DNA from: Argopecten irradians
Taxonomy: Eukaryota > Mollusca > Bivalvia > Pectinida > Pectinidae
DNA: 64,000 nucleotides
Direction: 5' to 3'
NCBI RefSeq assembly: GCF_041381155.1
Contig: NC_091142.1
Span: 9,667,340-9,731,339 of the forward strand
Positions 11,527-25,100 of the stretch are shown in pieces. The position numbers were made by a program, and so were the translations under genes. Numbering within the stretch: the first letter of the stretch is position 1; every line of letters begins with the position of its first letter. The notes under the pieces are model-generated. The model saw only the letters and a program-made list of their open reading frames with translations. It searched no databases and had not been told where the DNA came from.

Positions 11527-12181
11527 CATGCAGTGCAGCAATCAAATAGTTGATGGGAACTGGTAGGTTGGTTTGGTTGTTTTAAGTTGCGGGTTAGGTT
11601 ATAACTTTTTTGGTAACCATGCATATGCTACTTCCTCCACCGTTATGAACGTGGGCTTGGAATTAACTGGTTGATAGGACCTTGTTTCCAGATGTAGCCG
11701 ATCCTGTGACACTAAGCTTGGAAAATGTTACTTATTTTTGAAAAAGGGTGTGTAATTCGTCTACCGCTGAGCTGATAGCAATATCCGGTGTACGGTTACT
11801 GTACATGTACCCGCACGATGAGAGATGCTTGCCTTCCAAAATTATATACATATTACTGTAACGTCCTACACATGCAGTGCGAGCAATCAAGATAGTCTGA
11901 TGGGAACTGGTAGGTTGGTTGTGGTTGTTTTAAGTTGCGGGTTAGGTTATAACTTTTTTGGTAACCATCCATATGCTACTTCCTCTTCCGTTATGAACAT
12001 GGGCTTGGAGAGTTAACTGGTTGATAGGACGTCTTCGTTCCAGATGTAGCCGATCCTGTGACACTAAGCTTGGAAAATGTTACTTATTTTTAAGAAAGGG
12101 TGTGTCTTTCGTCTACCGCTGAGCTTGTAGCAATATCCGGTGTACGATTACTGTACATGTACCAGCACGATGAGAGATGCC
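11527..12181. repeat. Direct duplication of a ~300-bp segment
   Basis: About 11527-11827 and 11868-12181 are close copies. Shared blocks: GATGGGAACTGGTAGGTTGG, AGTTGCGGGTTAGGTTATAA, TTTTTTGGTAACCAT, CCAGATGTAGCCGATCCTGT, GACACTAAGCTTGGAAAATG and GCACGATGAGAGATGC. They differ by small indels and substitutions, which suggests a fairly recent local duplication. No coding potential. Confidence 0.5.
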
Positions 12182-12424
12182 TTTGCGGCTCTCTATAACC
12201 TTCCAACATGATCACATGATCCCTCTCATCCAATCACGTCTTGTCTACCATAATTGATAAGTTGCGCTCGCTCCAGAGATTACAAATCTAGTGTTTAAAC
12301 TGAATATCTTATTCCATACGTATCTATTGTTATATATTTTGTATATGGAAATGAATGCCAAGTTCATTGAATTATCCATAGTATTTATAAACTTATAATA
12401 GAATATGTCTCATTGTAGTAGCAG

Positions 12425-12702
12425 TATCCTCGATACTCAGGGGTTCCCACTTACGTGGACTATCTCATTAGTTGAAGCAGCTCAGCGGAAAACATTTGAC
12501 CAATCACAGGCTAGCAAAGATTTCCTTTGAAGATAAGAGAGAGCGACGCCTAACATCAATGAACCACAGTGTACCGTTATACGCAGACTTTTGATGTACA
12601 TCAAATGACTAAATTACCTATTCTATTCTGTTGCCTCCAGTTTTACTATGAGATAGTCCAGGGTGTAGAGATCGTAAGTGATCGGAACCCCTATCGAGGA
12701 TG
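12425..12702. mobile_element. Long-TIR MITE, family A, copy 2
   Basis: Starts TATCCTCGATACTCAGGGGT and ends ACCCCTATCGAGGATG, giving clear inverted ends. It shares ACCACAGTGTACCGTTATAC and CTTTTGATGTACATCAAATG with the copy at 5661-5984. Shorter than copy 1 through internal loss. Confidence 0.5.
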
Positions 12703-13160
12703 TAATAGCAGCGAATGTACGTAATGTGATCTAGAGGCGAACTTGTCAGAATATAGTACCGGCGATAACCATGATAAAACATGTTGTATATTAAAAATAG
12801 GAAATAATGATAGAATTCTATTTTGTTAATGATAAAATATAATCATCTTAGTTATAAACGAACAAAAAATACTTTATATAGCAATAGTTTCCCTTGTTTA
12901 AAACATAATGTGTTCCTATTTATATTGTAATAGTCAATGATCAACAGGGAAGAAGTGGGTACACTATCATAGTTACTAATAAGTAACGTACTGATATTTG
13001 TGCATGATACAGTCATTGTTAAGTTGCTTAATTTCAAAAAAATAAGAATTTTGTATCATTTGTTTAAATCGTTCCATTTTGTGCATTTTCGATTCCCAAG
13101 TGTTAAAATTAACTACGGTCACGTGCAATCCGTTTGTCAATTATTTTCAATAAGATATGT

Positions 13161-13516
13161 TTAAAGATGCTCCACCGCTGACAAATGGTATTTTTAACTA
13201 AAAAAAACAGGAGCAGACGAATTAGTATTTTTCTTCAGTTACAAAAATTGCTTACTTTACACCATTACCACCATTGAAAAGTCTGAGCTTCTAATTTTAC
13301 TTCAAGTTAAAAGTATGAAAAATAACTAATTGCATCCCGAAAAAATTCTGTGACACTATATCATATATGGAATAAAGTACCGATAGCGCCTGCACCAAAG
13401 AAGAAATAATGTATTTTATATTATTTTTTATTGTTATTAGGCATATATATACACGATTAAACACCAATTATTGTTCAAATATCATGTATGTTCTGTCGGC
13501 GGTGGAGCATCTTTAA
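13161..13516. mobile_element. TTAA-flanked MITE, family B, copy 1
   Basis: Begins TTAAAGATGCTCCACCGCTG and ends GTCGGCGGTGGAGCATC followed by TTTAA, so the ends form inverted repeats of about 20 bp starting at TTAA. The interior is AT-rich with no ORF. Related copies lie at 19015-19391, 24574-24932 and 33260-33632. TTAA target preference is typical of piggyBac-type elements, but no transposase is seen. Confidence 0.5.
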
Positions 13517-14573
13517 ATTACATTTAATTTACATATTTAACTATGAAATAACCCATGGGTGTTGGGGTTATGAGCGCACCCGCGGAAATCGAGGATGACT
13601 TTTGGGTTTAGCGTGACACCATAGAGTATCAATAAGTTTATATACTTATTATCTCCATCTAATTGTCATTCTTGTGACATATGTCTGGAAGCTATATATC
13701 ATATATTCTTGTTGTATTGTGTACGATTTACAGTTGTATTGTCTAATAGCAGACTTAGATCATTATACAGACATAGATCTATATATATATATTTGTATCA
13801 CTTGTTATGAAAACCGTTGGGTGGATGTTACGCTTCAGGTTATCTTACACTGTCAGTATCAGACACAAAATCAAAGATAATTTGTAAGGTTTTACATGCT
13901 GTTAAATTATTATCATAGTTTATTGCGTAGTGGCGGGCTTTAAAGGGTATTTGTTGTTAATAAATATTTATATATTAGCTCGCGTCTTGTTATTTTTAGT
14001 GACATTAAATACAGGTGTATACATTATAACCTGCCTATTAAGACCACTCAATGACCAAAGAGAATAATGGTCGTTATAGTCAAGTGGTCTTTATACACAG
14101 GTTGCATTTTGTTCAAATTGACCATTAGGGATGCAAGAATTGAATATCGAGATTTCAGATGGTGCCATTTGGTTGCTTTTGGCGGTTTTTTTTGCATGAT
14201 CTATTTTTATGCAAAAAAGTTAACACCAAATGAGTCATGCTGATACATCTGTAGGGTATATCAAATATTTTTCAGTCTGGTGATGTCATAGGAAATTAAA
14301 TCATTTTAAAGTATTATTTCAGGTAGGTACGTTATCTTTGATGCTAAGTGTTCAATGATAGACTTAGCTTGCCATGTCCATATATATACATGCACATAAA
14401 TATTTACATCCCTCGATACACTTATGTAATGCCACAAGGAATTTTTTTGATAATATAATAAATCATGATTTTGTTTGGGGAGAATATTCATAGAAGCTTT
14501 CAAAAATATACGGCTTTTCCTTTGCTGGTTTTTCCTATTATTTTGACTAAAGTTTACTAGCATTCTCATTGCT
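13517..14573. other. Intergenic AT-rich DNA
   Basis: No gene or recognisable element. A short inverted pair (AAGACCACT near 14040 and AGTGGTCTT near 14083) may be a decayed foldback. Confidence 0.5.
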
Positions 14574-15122
14574 TTTTTGGTTTACAAGGAACTGGAAGTA
14601 TGTTAAAACTCTGTTTGCCTTAAAATCTTCTACAGTAGAACCCCAACTTTTTGGGTTTGAGATCACATATTGTTTTCTTAGATGCACTAAATAATAGCAT
14701 CTCAGAGCCCAAAATTATCAAGAATTCATTCTATTAATAAAACATATCATGTCAATAGGAATATAATACTTCACACCCTTTGATTTATCATTATTTTAGC
14801 AATATAAGGATATATGATTTTTCTCGAAAAAAACTATAACGCGGTACTTAACCATTCGGTTGACAAATTTACCGGTCATGGAATTTTTTTTTTTGAAATT
14901 TTGAATATTGGTCTCTTACATAATGCTCTAAAGAGTTACTTATGTTTTTGGTGTACAAGAACCGTAAGTTGGTAAACTACTTCCGTTAAAACTCTGTTAA
15001 GCTACAAATCTTCTATAAAAAGCAAGCTATCTTTCGGGGTTTAAGATTAAATATTTTTTCTTAAATGCGCTAAATAATAACATTTCAGTGTCTAATATTA
15101 TCAGAAAATCATTCCATTAAGT
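14574..15122. repeat. Diverged direct repeats of ~180 bp
   Basis: About 14574-14750 and 14938-15122 share the order TTTACAAGGAACTG / TGTACAAGAACCG, TTAAAACTCTGTT, AAATCTTCTA, a C[AT]AAATAATA core and TTCATTC[TC]ATTAA. Old duplication or two copies of one repeat. No genes. Confidence 0.5.
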
Positions 15123-16199
15123 GAAGACATAACAAAGTTAATTATACTATAAAAATGAAAACTAGAACGAACCAAATATAAAAATCATGATTATTTATTC
15201 CAACATCACAATGAAATACATGATGTATACCCACAAAATCTTCACATTTACAATGTAAAGAGTATAAATCTGGGGAAAAATAAATATAGATACAGAGCGG
15301 TGCAAAAAATAAATTTATCATTTTTTTTTTACATCATATTCAATCATTTCATATTGAGCAAAGAAGCCTGACTGACAATGATTAAATAGTCTACACAGAT
15401 GACATAGCAAGGTCAGAAATTATAGTGTAGAGAATGAAATGGCATCGATTTAGTAAATACCAGTCTAATTAAAACCTAATATAAAAAGAAAAAAACAACA
15501 GAGTTGTTGTATTTTAGGCGCATGCACAATCAGAAATCAATCAATTTGGGTTTAAGATTGACTGAATATTTTTTCAAATGCAAAGAATTATTTTGTTTGA
15601 CTTTAAAGGTCTGTAAGAAACTAAACTGTTCAAGTTAAAAGTGTAAAGTATGTAAATTTTGTCACTGAGGAAAAATGTATTAGCACCATTCTTTAGTTGT
15701 TTTAATTGATTATGCTATTTGTCAGTTATGTAGTTTGCTATTGAAGATGGCATTACACTTTATTGAAATACAAAATTTTAGACTAGAAATAGCTTTTTTA
15801 CTTTTTCCCACCATAATGAAATAAAGCTTGTCCTAGATTTTTTTTATTGAATGTCATTTTTCTTAATTACAAATATAATTGATACCCATAATTCTATTTC
15901 TTCACGTTATGAATCTAAATATACACCAAAGGTGCCTTACTAGGAATCAAGATAACAGACGTATCAAAAAGAAACAAGTGAAAATTTGAACATGATCCAC
16001 AGATTGTGTAAGCTAGCTATACCCTACTAAAATAACAATGAACAAATGACGAGGGCATCAGCCGCTTTAACGTAGTGGAATAAGACGCAATGGGACAAGA
16101 CTACTTGTAAATCTAAACCCCCCTCCCCCAAATTTCATCAAATTGTTAAGACTTCAATGTAACAGTATCATATACTGCAACAGCTATGTTAAGTTAACG
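15123..16199 (-). other. GLE1 3' untranslated or downstream region
   Basis: AT-rich with no gene. On the minus strand, possible AATAAA polyadenylation signals lie at about 15843-15848 and 15759-15764, roughly 350-440 bp past the GLE1 stop. Weakly supported. Confidence 0.5.
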
Positions 16200-19100
16200 T
16201 TAAGATGAGCGCCAGAAATCAGCCGAGAGGAATCCCTCTGGATTTGGTATCTGTCTGTTATGTTTGAGACAGGTTTCTAAGAATGTCTCTAGCCGTGTGA
16301 GTGGTCCTCCCCCGGACGCTGAGGCCACCTGTTTCAGTTTTGGTAAGTACTCCTTGATGAGTAGGTATAAAAGTTTTTGGAATTGTTTCCCGTATCTTGC
16401 GTTGAGAGCGTTTCCTGTCACATGTAACATATCGTAGATCATGGTGGCGGTGATATCGGGGTGCGGGTGAATGTTCATTACCCGTGACAACCAGATCCAG
16501 GCGTTTTCTATCCCATGTGGGTGGGTATTTTGAGTTCCGCGAAGTGGAGGTGGTGGAGCTACCATTATGGCTGCATACAGACGCATCATTCCTGACATTC
16601 TTTTCAAGAACTGGTCCTGTTTTTCTACACTCCCATCAGCATTGTATCTGTAGCCCAACGCCCTGGAAATCAGAAATATAAGATGTCTTTTAAATACAAG
16701 ATATCATTAGGCAGACACAAGATGGATAACAAATTGAATACGGTCAGCAGTGGGAGAAATGAGATATCCTGACATATTACTGCAAACTTTCCATCTCTGG
16801 GTCAAGAGTTAAAATCCCAGGTTAAGCAGTTGCCAGATACTGACAGCTAGTCAGTATTTTTTCTCCAGGTACTCCAGCTTTCCTCTTCCTAAAAACCTAG
16901 CACATCCTTAAATTACTGTAAAAAAAACTATTTTCCTGGTAGTTTTATTTTAGAGTTTTTCGTGCTGTCGTTTAAGCTTAAATTCATGTACAGCACCAAA
17001 TTTAGTAAAAGGATATTTCTGGTATTGAATTGTGCTAATTTATATCTCTACTGATGATTATATTTTACCGGTACACATTTGAGCCAAGATCTGACAGCAC
17101 AAAAAATAGGTACTTTTATCACATATATGGCCCGTCCAGCCATGTCATACGGCGATGTCATACATATTGTAAGACCCATGTTTTGACCTCATAATATATA
17201 TATAACATTGCATGATTGTCTCATTAGACAGAGACATCATATCCGAGCCAGATTTCTACTGTTTTATATAGAGAGGAAATTTTTTGCTTATATTTCTATT
17301 AATAAAAGTTATGATAAATAGAATCTTACACTCATGACTATGTGATATGAAATTTATCAAACTCGTTAATGATTGTGGCATATCAAATTATTGAACTCGT
17401 TTGATACATTTCATATCACATAGCCATTCATGAAAGATCTTTTATTTACAATACCATTGATGTTAATAGGACCTTAGTCTAATCTGAGAGTGACTAATTG
17501 GTACCTGTGGTAGTCTTCCGTGGACTGTCCCTCTTGTCGTGGTATGTAGTAAGGGACAGTATAGGGACACGTGGTGTGTAGATGACTTAGGAACATGTTA
17601 CCAATATCTGGGTGTTCCAGCCACAGACCAACAAACACCATTGCCGTGGCAAACGCTGTTTCGTGTTTAGATGACACCTGTTCATCTCCTTTTTTCTAAA
17701 AGCAAAAAAAATTAATAAAAGTAGAAAAATGAAAACGTAAAAATAATTAAAATTTTATTACAGAAATTTTGACACCAAACATTTTATCCGCTTTACTATT
17801 ATTTTCTCAAAACATTTATCGTAGTAAACAAAGGTAACTATGTACACAACAAATTCCAATTGTCAAGAACTAATATGAGTTACCTGTTGGCCTTTTTGTT
17901 CTTCAATCAATTCCAAACATATAGTATATGGACAATTAAGAAACAATTAGAATAAGTCAACAACTACAGAATAAGAAAGATCCTGGCTTGATAAATCAAC
18001 ATGATAAAGAAATAGTGAAAACAAACTTCAATGGCAAAATTCCAACAAGAATGCCTTAAGCTGTATAGTATGCATAATTGTGAATATTCCTACACCAATC
18101 ATATACCACTTGGCAATGAGGCAGCTATCATGAATTTTCACCACATGACACTTGGGGCTCTTTATAATTCTGGAGAAATATTCTTTCAGTACTTCCAGAG
18201 AAAAAGAAGTAACATTCTTAAATATTACTACAATTATCCTAGGTGGGGGTATGTTAGCTTACACTCCAACCATTCCCTAAATGGAATATGTACTAATTAC
18301 TGAGAAAATCCTACGTATAATATTGACCAGGTTTTTATCACTTACCACAATCAATTTAGCGGCCAGGTTTTTATCACTTACCACAATCAATTTAGCGGCC
18401 AGGTTTTTATCACTAACCACAATCATTTTAGCAGCCAGGTTTTTATCACTAACCACAATCATTTTAGTGGCCAGGTTTTTATCACTAACCACAATCATTT
18501 TAGTGGCCAGGTTTTTATCACTTACCACAATCATTTTAGCCGCCAGGTTTTTACAGAACGTTAAAGCCTGTGGATGAACGCTGACATTCACTCGTTTATT
18601 GCCAACTTCAACGGACTTGCCCGACATTAAATCCAGCAGCCGCTTGAGTTTCTCTCGCAGATGCTCACCACTGACAGCAGATATGGCATTGATAGGAGTA
18701 TTCACAGCCTTTTGTAGGTCAAACTTTAACTTCTTAGACTGAAAAAGAGAAAATAAATTACATGAACAATTAAATCTTTGAGATGTATTCCAGATATAAT
18801 TCATCATTCAGCTTTGAAAACACAGAGAGAAAACCTCCCATTTCTAAAGAGTGGAACAGTTTATCACAAGTCTAATATTAAATCAAAGTTAGAGTGAATG
18901 AAAGATGTATTCAAATATTACTCGTTAAGAAACTTAATTCTTAAAACACCTCGTGTGCTGAGATGTAATTACATTGTATTTTGACAAAATCAGATTAATT
19001 AAAATACATAAACTTTAAAGATTCTACACTGCTGACAAATGGTATTTTTTTGCTATCAAAAACAGGAGCAGACAAATTTAGTATTTTTCTTCAGCAACAA

Positions 19101-22100
19101 AAATATATATATTTTACACCATTACCATCATTTAAAAGTGGTTTTTTTTTATTATTCTTTAAAATACTTGAATAATCAGAAATAATTAATTGCATCCATG
19201 ACACTAAGCCTTATATGGAATGAAGTACTGATTGCACACGCACCGAGAGCAAAATAAATTCAAACTAAATTATCTTATATGTACATGTATTTTTATTTTA
19301 ATTAGACAAATTAATACACACAATTACATACCAATTATTGTTCAAATGTGTATCCTTTAATTATGCTCTGTCGGCAGTGAAGCATCTTTAAAGACAATAG
19401 GCAGATTCCCTAAGTAACTACTGTTAATCACATATAACTGGCCCATCAAGACATGCCATACGGCCTTGTCATAAATATCGTAAGACACATATTTGATAAC
19501 ACTACTATAACGCCACATATAGTTTTGACATCATTATCTATATATGACGTTGCGTGATTGTCTAAGTAGACGGACCCATCACATCCAAGTCAGATTTCTA
19601 CTGTTTTATATACAGACAAAATTTAAAGTTTTACTTAAATTTCTATTAATAAAAGTTATGTGATAATAGAATCTTACACTCGTGTCTATGTAATATGAAA
19701 TTTATGAAACTTGTTGAATAATTTTATTTGGCAATCGCCTAAAGGCTAGTGGCATATCAAATTATTGAACTCATTTGATAAATTTCATATCTCATAGCCA
19801 CTCATGTAAGATCCTCTATATATAGATAAACCAGGTAGAACTGACCTCCGGGATAGACAGCGGTTTGATCAGCTCCTCCGTCTTTTTCAGGTCCTCCTGA
19901 AGTTTGGTGTACCACTGGAATGCCTCTAAATCTACACACTGAATTTCATCGTCAGCCACTGTAACAGAACAAAGTCCTGATAATCATTTGAAACTCCAAT
20001 AAAACAAACTTGGCTTATAAAATGCTCATGTATAACAAAATACTAATCCCCAATTTTACCTGGGTATATATTGAAGATTAAATAATTTAAAATAAATGTA
20101 AACTTACTTTGTATTTTACAAAACAAATTTTAGTTCATAATGAAATCAGAATTGAATTTTGTACACTTATACTTCAATGTCAATTTCCAAATATTTTATT
20201 GACAAATAGATATTAAATGTCAATAGGATTGGACATAAGGCATAGGCTTATTGCTCTCCTGATATAGAGGCAAAGTAAACATAAAACATATTAAAGATAA
20301 AGGTAAGGGGAGGCAACTCCCTGATGAAGAAAGAGAAATGATCAATTATTAATTATTTATTGTAACTCTTTAAATCTACATTTATCTTTTTAATGTGTTC
20401 ATCAAATTTGACCTATAGTTATTTACCTGTATGTCTGGTAAGCTTACATAGGAGGCCATATAGCATATATCCTACCAGGTTGACCTCTGACCTATACCAA
20501 TTATCTGTAGTGGGCCTACCATCAGGTGACACCAGATTGACCTCTGACCTATACCAATTATCTGTAGTGGGCCTACCATCATGTGACACCAGATTGACCT
20601 CTGACCTATACCAATTATCTGTAGTTGGCCTACCATCATGTGACACCAGATTGACCTCTGACCTATACCAATTATCTGTAGTGGGCCCACCATCTTGTGA
20701 CACCAGATTGACCTCTGACCTATACTGATTATCTGTAGTTGGCCTAACATCATGTGACACCAGATTGACCTCTGACCTATACTGATTATCTGTAGTTGGC
20801 CTAACATCATATGACACCAGATTGACATCTGACCTGTCCAGTACATCATGTGATACTTACAAGCTGCTGCTCCCCCTGAGGCCGAGCTATTTTTGTTTGT
20901 AGAAGCCCCGGCTTGGGCTGATGCTGCCGCGGCGGCCTTGGCCTGTATTAATCAATACACACAATCATAAATCCGAGATACAAGGGATTCAGTATTAAAC
21001 AAGTATTTGCCCACACAGATTTAGCAGATATTCATAATGATGCAAACATGAGAAAGCTAGTTATATTTAACAGGAAGAAATCTTGGATATTTTTGTTATT
21101 AATTTGTTTATCACTAAGCTAATTCCCAAATGATGAGGACTGCAGTGTGAAAAAAGAGATGAAAACAGAACAATCTGATTAAAATACAGCTCCTTATAAC
21201 CACTCTGTTCAATAGAGGGTCTGACAACATCCCATAAGAGGTCATGTTCAGATGAACTTTATACCACCTGTACTTCAGATCAAATTGCTACATCATTTTG
21301 TCCCATTATAGATATATCGGGTACATTTAGCTTTCGTCGTTCTCTTTAGGTGAAATGACTACATACACGAAAATAATTCTGACAGCTTTTTCAAACTATT
21401 TTGTCCCCCGAAATTCACTTTCAAGATTCTGAATGTAACAATTGGAAGTGACCCTTAATGGAATGTTGTCAGATTCTCTTATCAAATGAAGTTATAATTA
21501 GGATCTGTATTTAAATCAGATTGGAAGAATAAGTGACTTAAACAGGGGACTTTGTATAGGAAACTCTCATGCTCCCTCCTTACCCCTGGAATCCTCAGTT
21601 ACTCATTCACAAACGACCGACAAACCGACAGCCAGACAAGATAATACCTTCTCACTCTCCAAATCATAAACGATCGACAGACCGACAGTCAGACAGACAA
21701 AATATTACCCTCTCACACTCCGACTTACAAATGACCGACAGCCAGACAGACACAATAATACCCTCTCACTCTCCAACTCATAAACGATCGACAGTCAGAC
21801 AGACAAGATAATACCCTCTCACTCTCCGACTAATAAACGACCGACAGTCAGACAGACAAGATAATACCCTCTCACTCTCCGACTAATAAATGACCAACAG
21901 ACCAACAGTCAGACAGACAAGATAATACCCTCTCACTCTCCGACTAATAAACGACCGACAGTCAGACAGACAAGATAATACCCTCTCACTCTCCGACTAA
22001 TAAACCCACCGACAGTCAGACAGACAAGGTAATACCCTCTCACTCTCCGACTAATAAACGACCCATAAACGACCAACTGACCGACTGACAGACAGACAGA

Positions 22101-25100
22101 CAGACAAGATAATACCCTCTCACTCTGACTCACAAACAACTGACCGACAGACAGACTAGGTATATTCTCCCTCACTCTCTGATTCATAAACGACCAACTG
22201 ACCGACTGACAGACAGACAGACAAGATAATACCCTCTCACTCTGACTCACAAACAACTGACCGACAGACAGACTAGGTAATTCGCCCTCACTCTCTGATT
22301 TATAAACGACCAACTGACCGATTGACAGACAGACAGACAAGATAATACCCCTTCAATGTGACTCACAAACAATGGACTGACTGGCTGACAGTCAGACAGA
22401 CAAGATAATTCCTACTCAATCTCTGACTCATAAACGACTGACCGACAGACAGACTAGGTAATTCGCCCTCACTCTCTCACTCTCCAAACGACCGGCTGAC
22501 CGACCGACAGTCAGACAGACAAGATAATACCCTCTCACTCTGACTCACAAACAACTGACCGACAGACAGACTAGGTAATTCTCCCTCACTCTCTGATTCA
22601 TAAACGACCAACTGACCGACTGACAGACAGACAGACAAGATAATACCCTCTCACTCTGACTCACAAACAACTGACCGACAGACAGACTAGGTAATTCTCC
22701 CTCACTCTCTGATTCATAAACGACCAACTGACCGATTGACAGACAGACAGACAATATAATACCCCTTTCATGTGACTCACAAACGAAGGACAGACAGCTG
22801 GCTGACAGTCAGACAGACAAGATAATTCCTACTCAATCTCTGACTCATAAACGACCAGCCAACTGACCGACAGACAGACAGACAAGAGAAGATAATTCCG
22901 CCTCATTCTTACTCACAAACAACTTTTTTACTCACAAACAACTGACAGTGAAGGTAATTCCAGTATAAACACCTCTCTCCATTTTGTTGCGGGAGTGTAT
23001 AACAGCAGTAGGTATGACTTACCTGTTCCTCTTGTCTCTTAGCTTCAGCTGCTGCTTCTGCTGCAGCTACTTTCACTTTCTCTTCTTCTAGCTTTTGTTT
23101 TTTTTCTTCTGCAATATATATACCAATTGGTAAATATATAGGTCTACACTGGTCATGAGGAAATTTTGTTTTTATCTAGTATGCATCAGAATTATAAAAA
23201 CCCAATCATCTATCAAATATGTGAAGAATTCCTACTAGTAACTTATGTTTACAATGCCATTCAAAACTCATATTCTTATCATAATTAAATAATTCTGGAA
23301 AAGCACAACAAAATATTGCTAACCTATTCTCTTTGTGATAGCCTCGTAAGCATTCAGAGCAAACATGACGGCCTCCTTGAGTTTATCTTGTAGATTAGGG
23401 TTGACTTCTCCTGTCTGTGCCTCGCGTTTGATATGACCCTCCAGATCTGTGCTGGTCTTGTTGATGCGTTCTACTATCACTTTACACTGCTCCGACAGCT
23501 TTCTCTGTACTGAACAGTTGGGCTGTATAGCCACGATCCGATTTTGTACGGTCTTCAGGTCAGTAAATAACTGCTTTAATTTCTCCTCTCTGTCCTTCTT
23601 CTCTTGTTCTCTGTGAATCAAGTCGTAACAATTAATTAATCTGTGAATGCTGATAGTGTAACTAACACTGTAATGGCGATCAATGACAAAAGCAAAATTT
23701 ATTACAGTTAGACCCATAGAGGAAAATTTACTTACACAACTTCGACTGCCCTTACCATCCATCATTTGTACTCAGAGCTTTAAATCTCGCCAGATGTTGA
23801 TACTTTCACTGGAAGCAGCATGTTTTGTCTCTCAAATGTTATTCGTACCAAAATTTCACTTCATATTTTCCGAGTTTTTTTTAAGTTTTCTGAATTCAAA
23901 TTTTCTGAGCTCTTTTATCAAAGATTAAGAGGGATGTGTTAACGCTGTATATTTAAAGCTGCTACTTACTTTTTCCTTATTTCATCTTGGATCTGTTCAT
24001 GTTTTCTTTCTAACATCTAGTGGAAGTAAATAAAGAAAAATGTACACATAATTCCTGGTTAAAGATAACATTTTAGCAACTTGTAAATATCTTTTTTATT
24101 GATTTATTTCACTGTCTATAACATGTTCTATATATAATGTGCCTTGATTAAGGGGCAGATTTACTATCAATGGGGGGAAGTGGTGGCTGAGTGTTTAAGA
24201 TGTCGCGACATATTGCCACAAGCTCTCCATCTCTGGAATGCTATTCGGGGCAGTTACATTTTCTCGTGATACTCCACTACTATAAAAACCTAGCACATCC
24301 TAACATGAACCTGGCTGTAAATAGGACATAAATTAAACCACCACACCAATGGTTACCATGGTAACAATGACACATTGTAGGTTTTTACCTGGGCATGTTT
24401 CTTGTGATCTTCCTGCATCTTTTGGTAAGCTTTGGCTGACTCATCTCTCCTGCAAATAAAAAGGTGTATGATAATGATAATTGATGACACCAAACATTAA
24501 GTTCATCTGGCTTCCAGAATGTGACTGGTTTATGCCAACTTGACCAGAATGTTCAGCCATGCAACATGATGTATTAAAGATGCTACACTGCTAACAAATG
24601 GTATTTCTTCACTAAAAAACACAGAAGCAGACGAATTAGTATTTTTTCTTCAGTTACAAAAATTACTTACTTTACACCATTACCACCATTGAAAAGTCTG
24701 AGCTTCTAATTTTACTTCAAGTTAAAAGTATGAAAAATAATTATGTGCATCCCGAAAAAATTCCGTGACACTATATCATATATGGAATAAAGAACCGATA
24801 GCGCATGCACCAAAGAAGAAATAATGTATTTTATATTATTTTTTTATGTTAATTAGGCATATATATACACGATTAAACACCAATTATTGTTCAAATGTCA
24901 TGTATGCTCTGTCGGCGGTGGAGCATCTTTAAGGCTGCATTGTATTAGATGCCTTCTGTAAATATTTACACTTTTTGTACAGTTTCAGTATGATAATTAC
25001 CCTTTTTTGTGCTGCTGAAGAATGGTTTCTTGTTGCTGTTGAGCTTTGAGGATATTTTTACGTTCCAGATCCTTAAGTTGTCTTTCTGTTCTCTGCTGTA

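Noticed and set aside
20419-20849. Three overlapping ORFs of 111-132 aa
   Set aside because: 57-bp unit translated as 19 residues; intronic array in GLE1.
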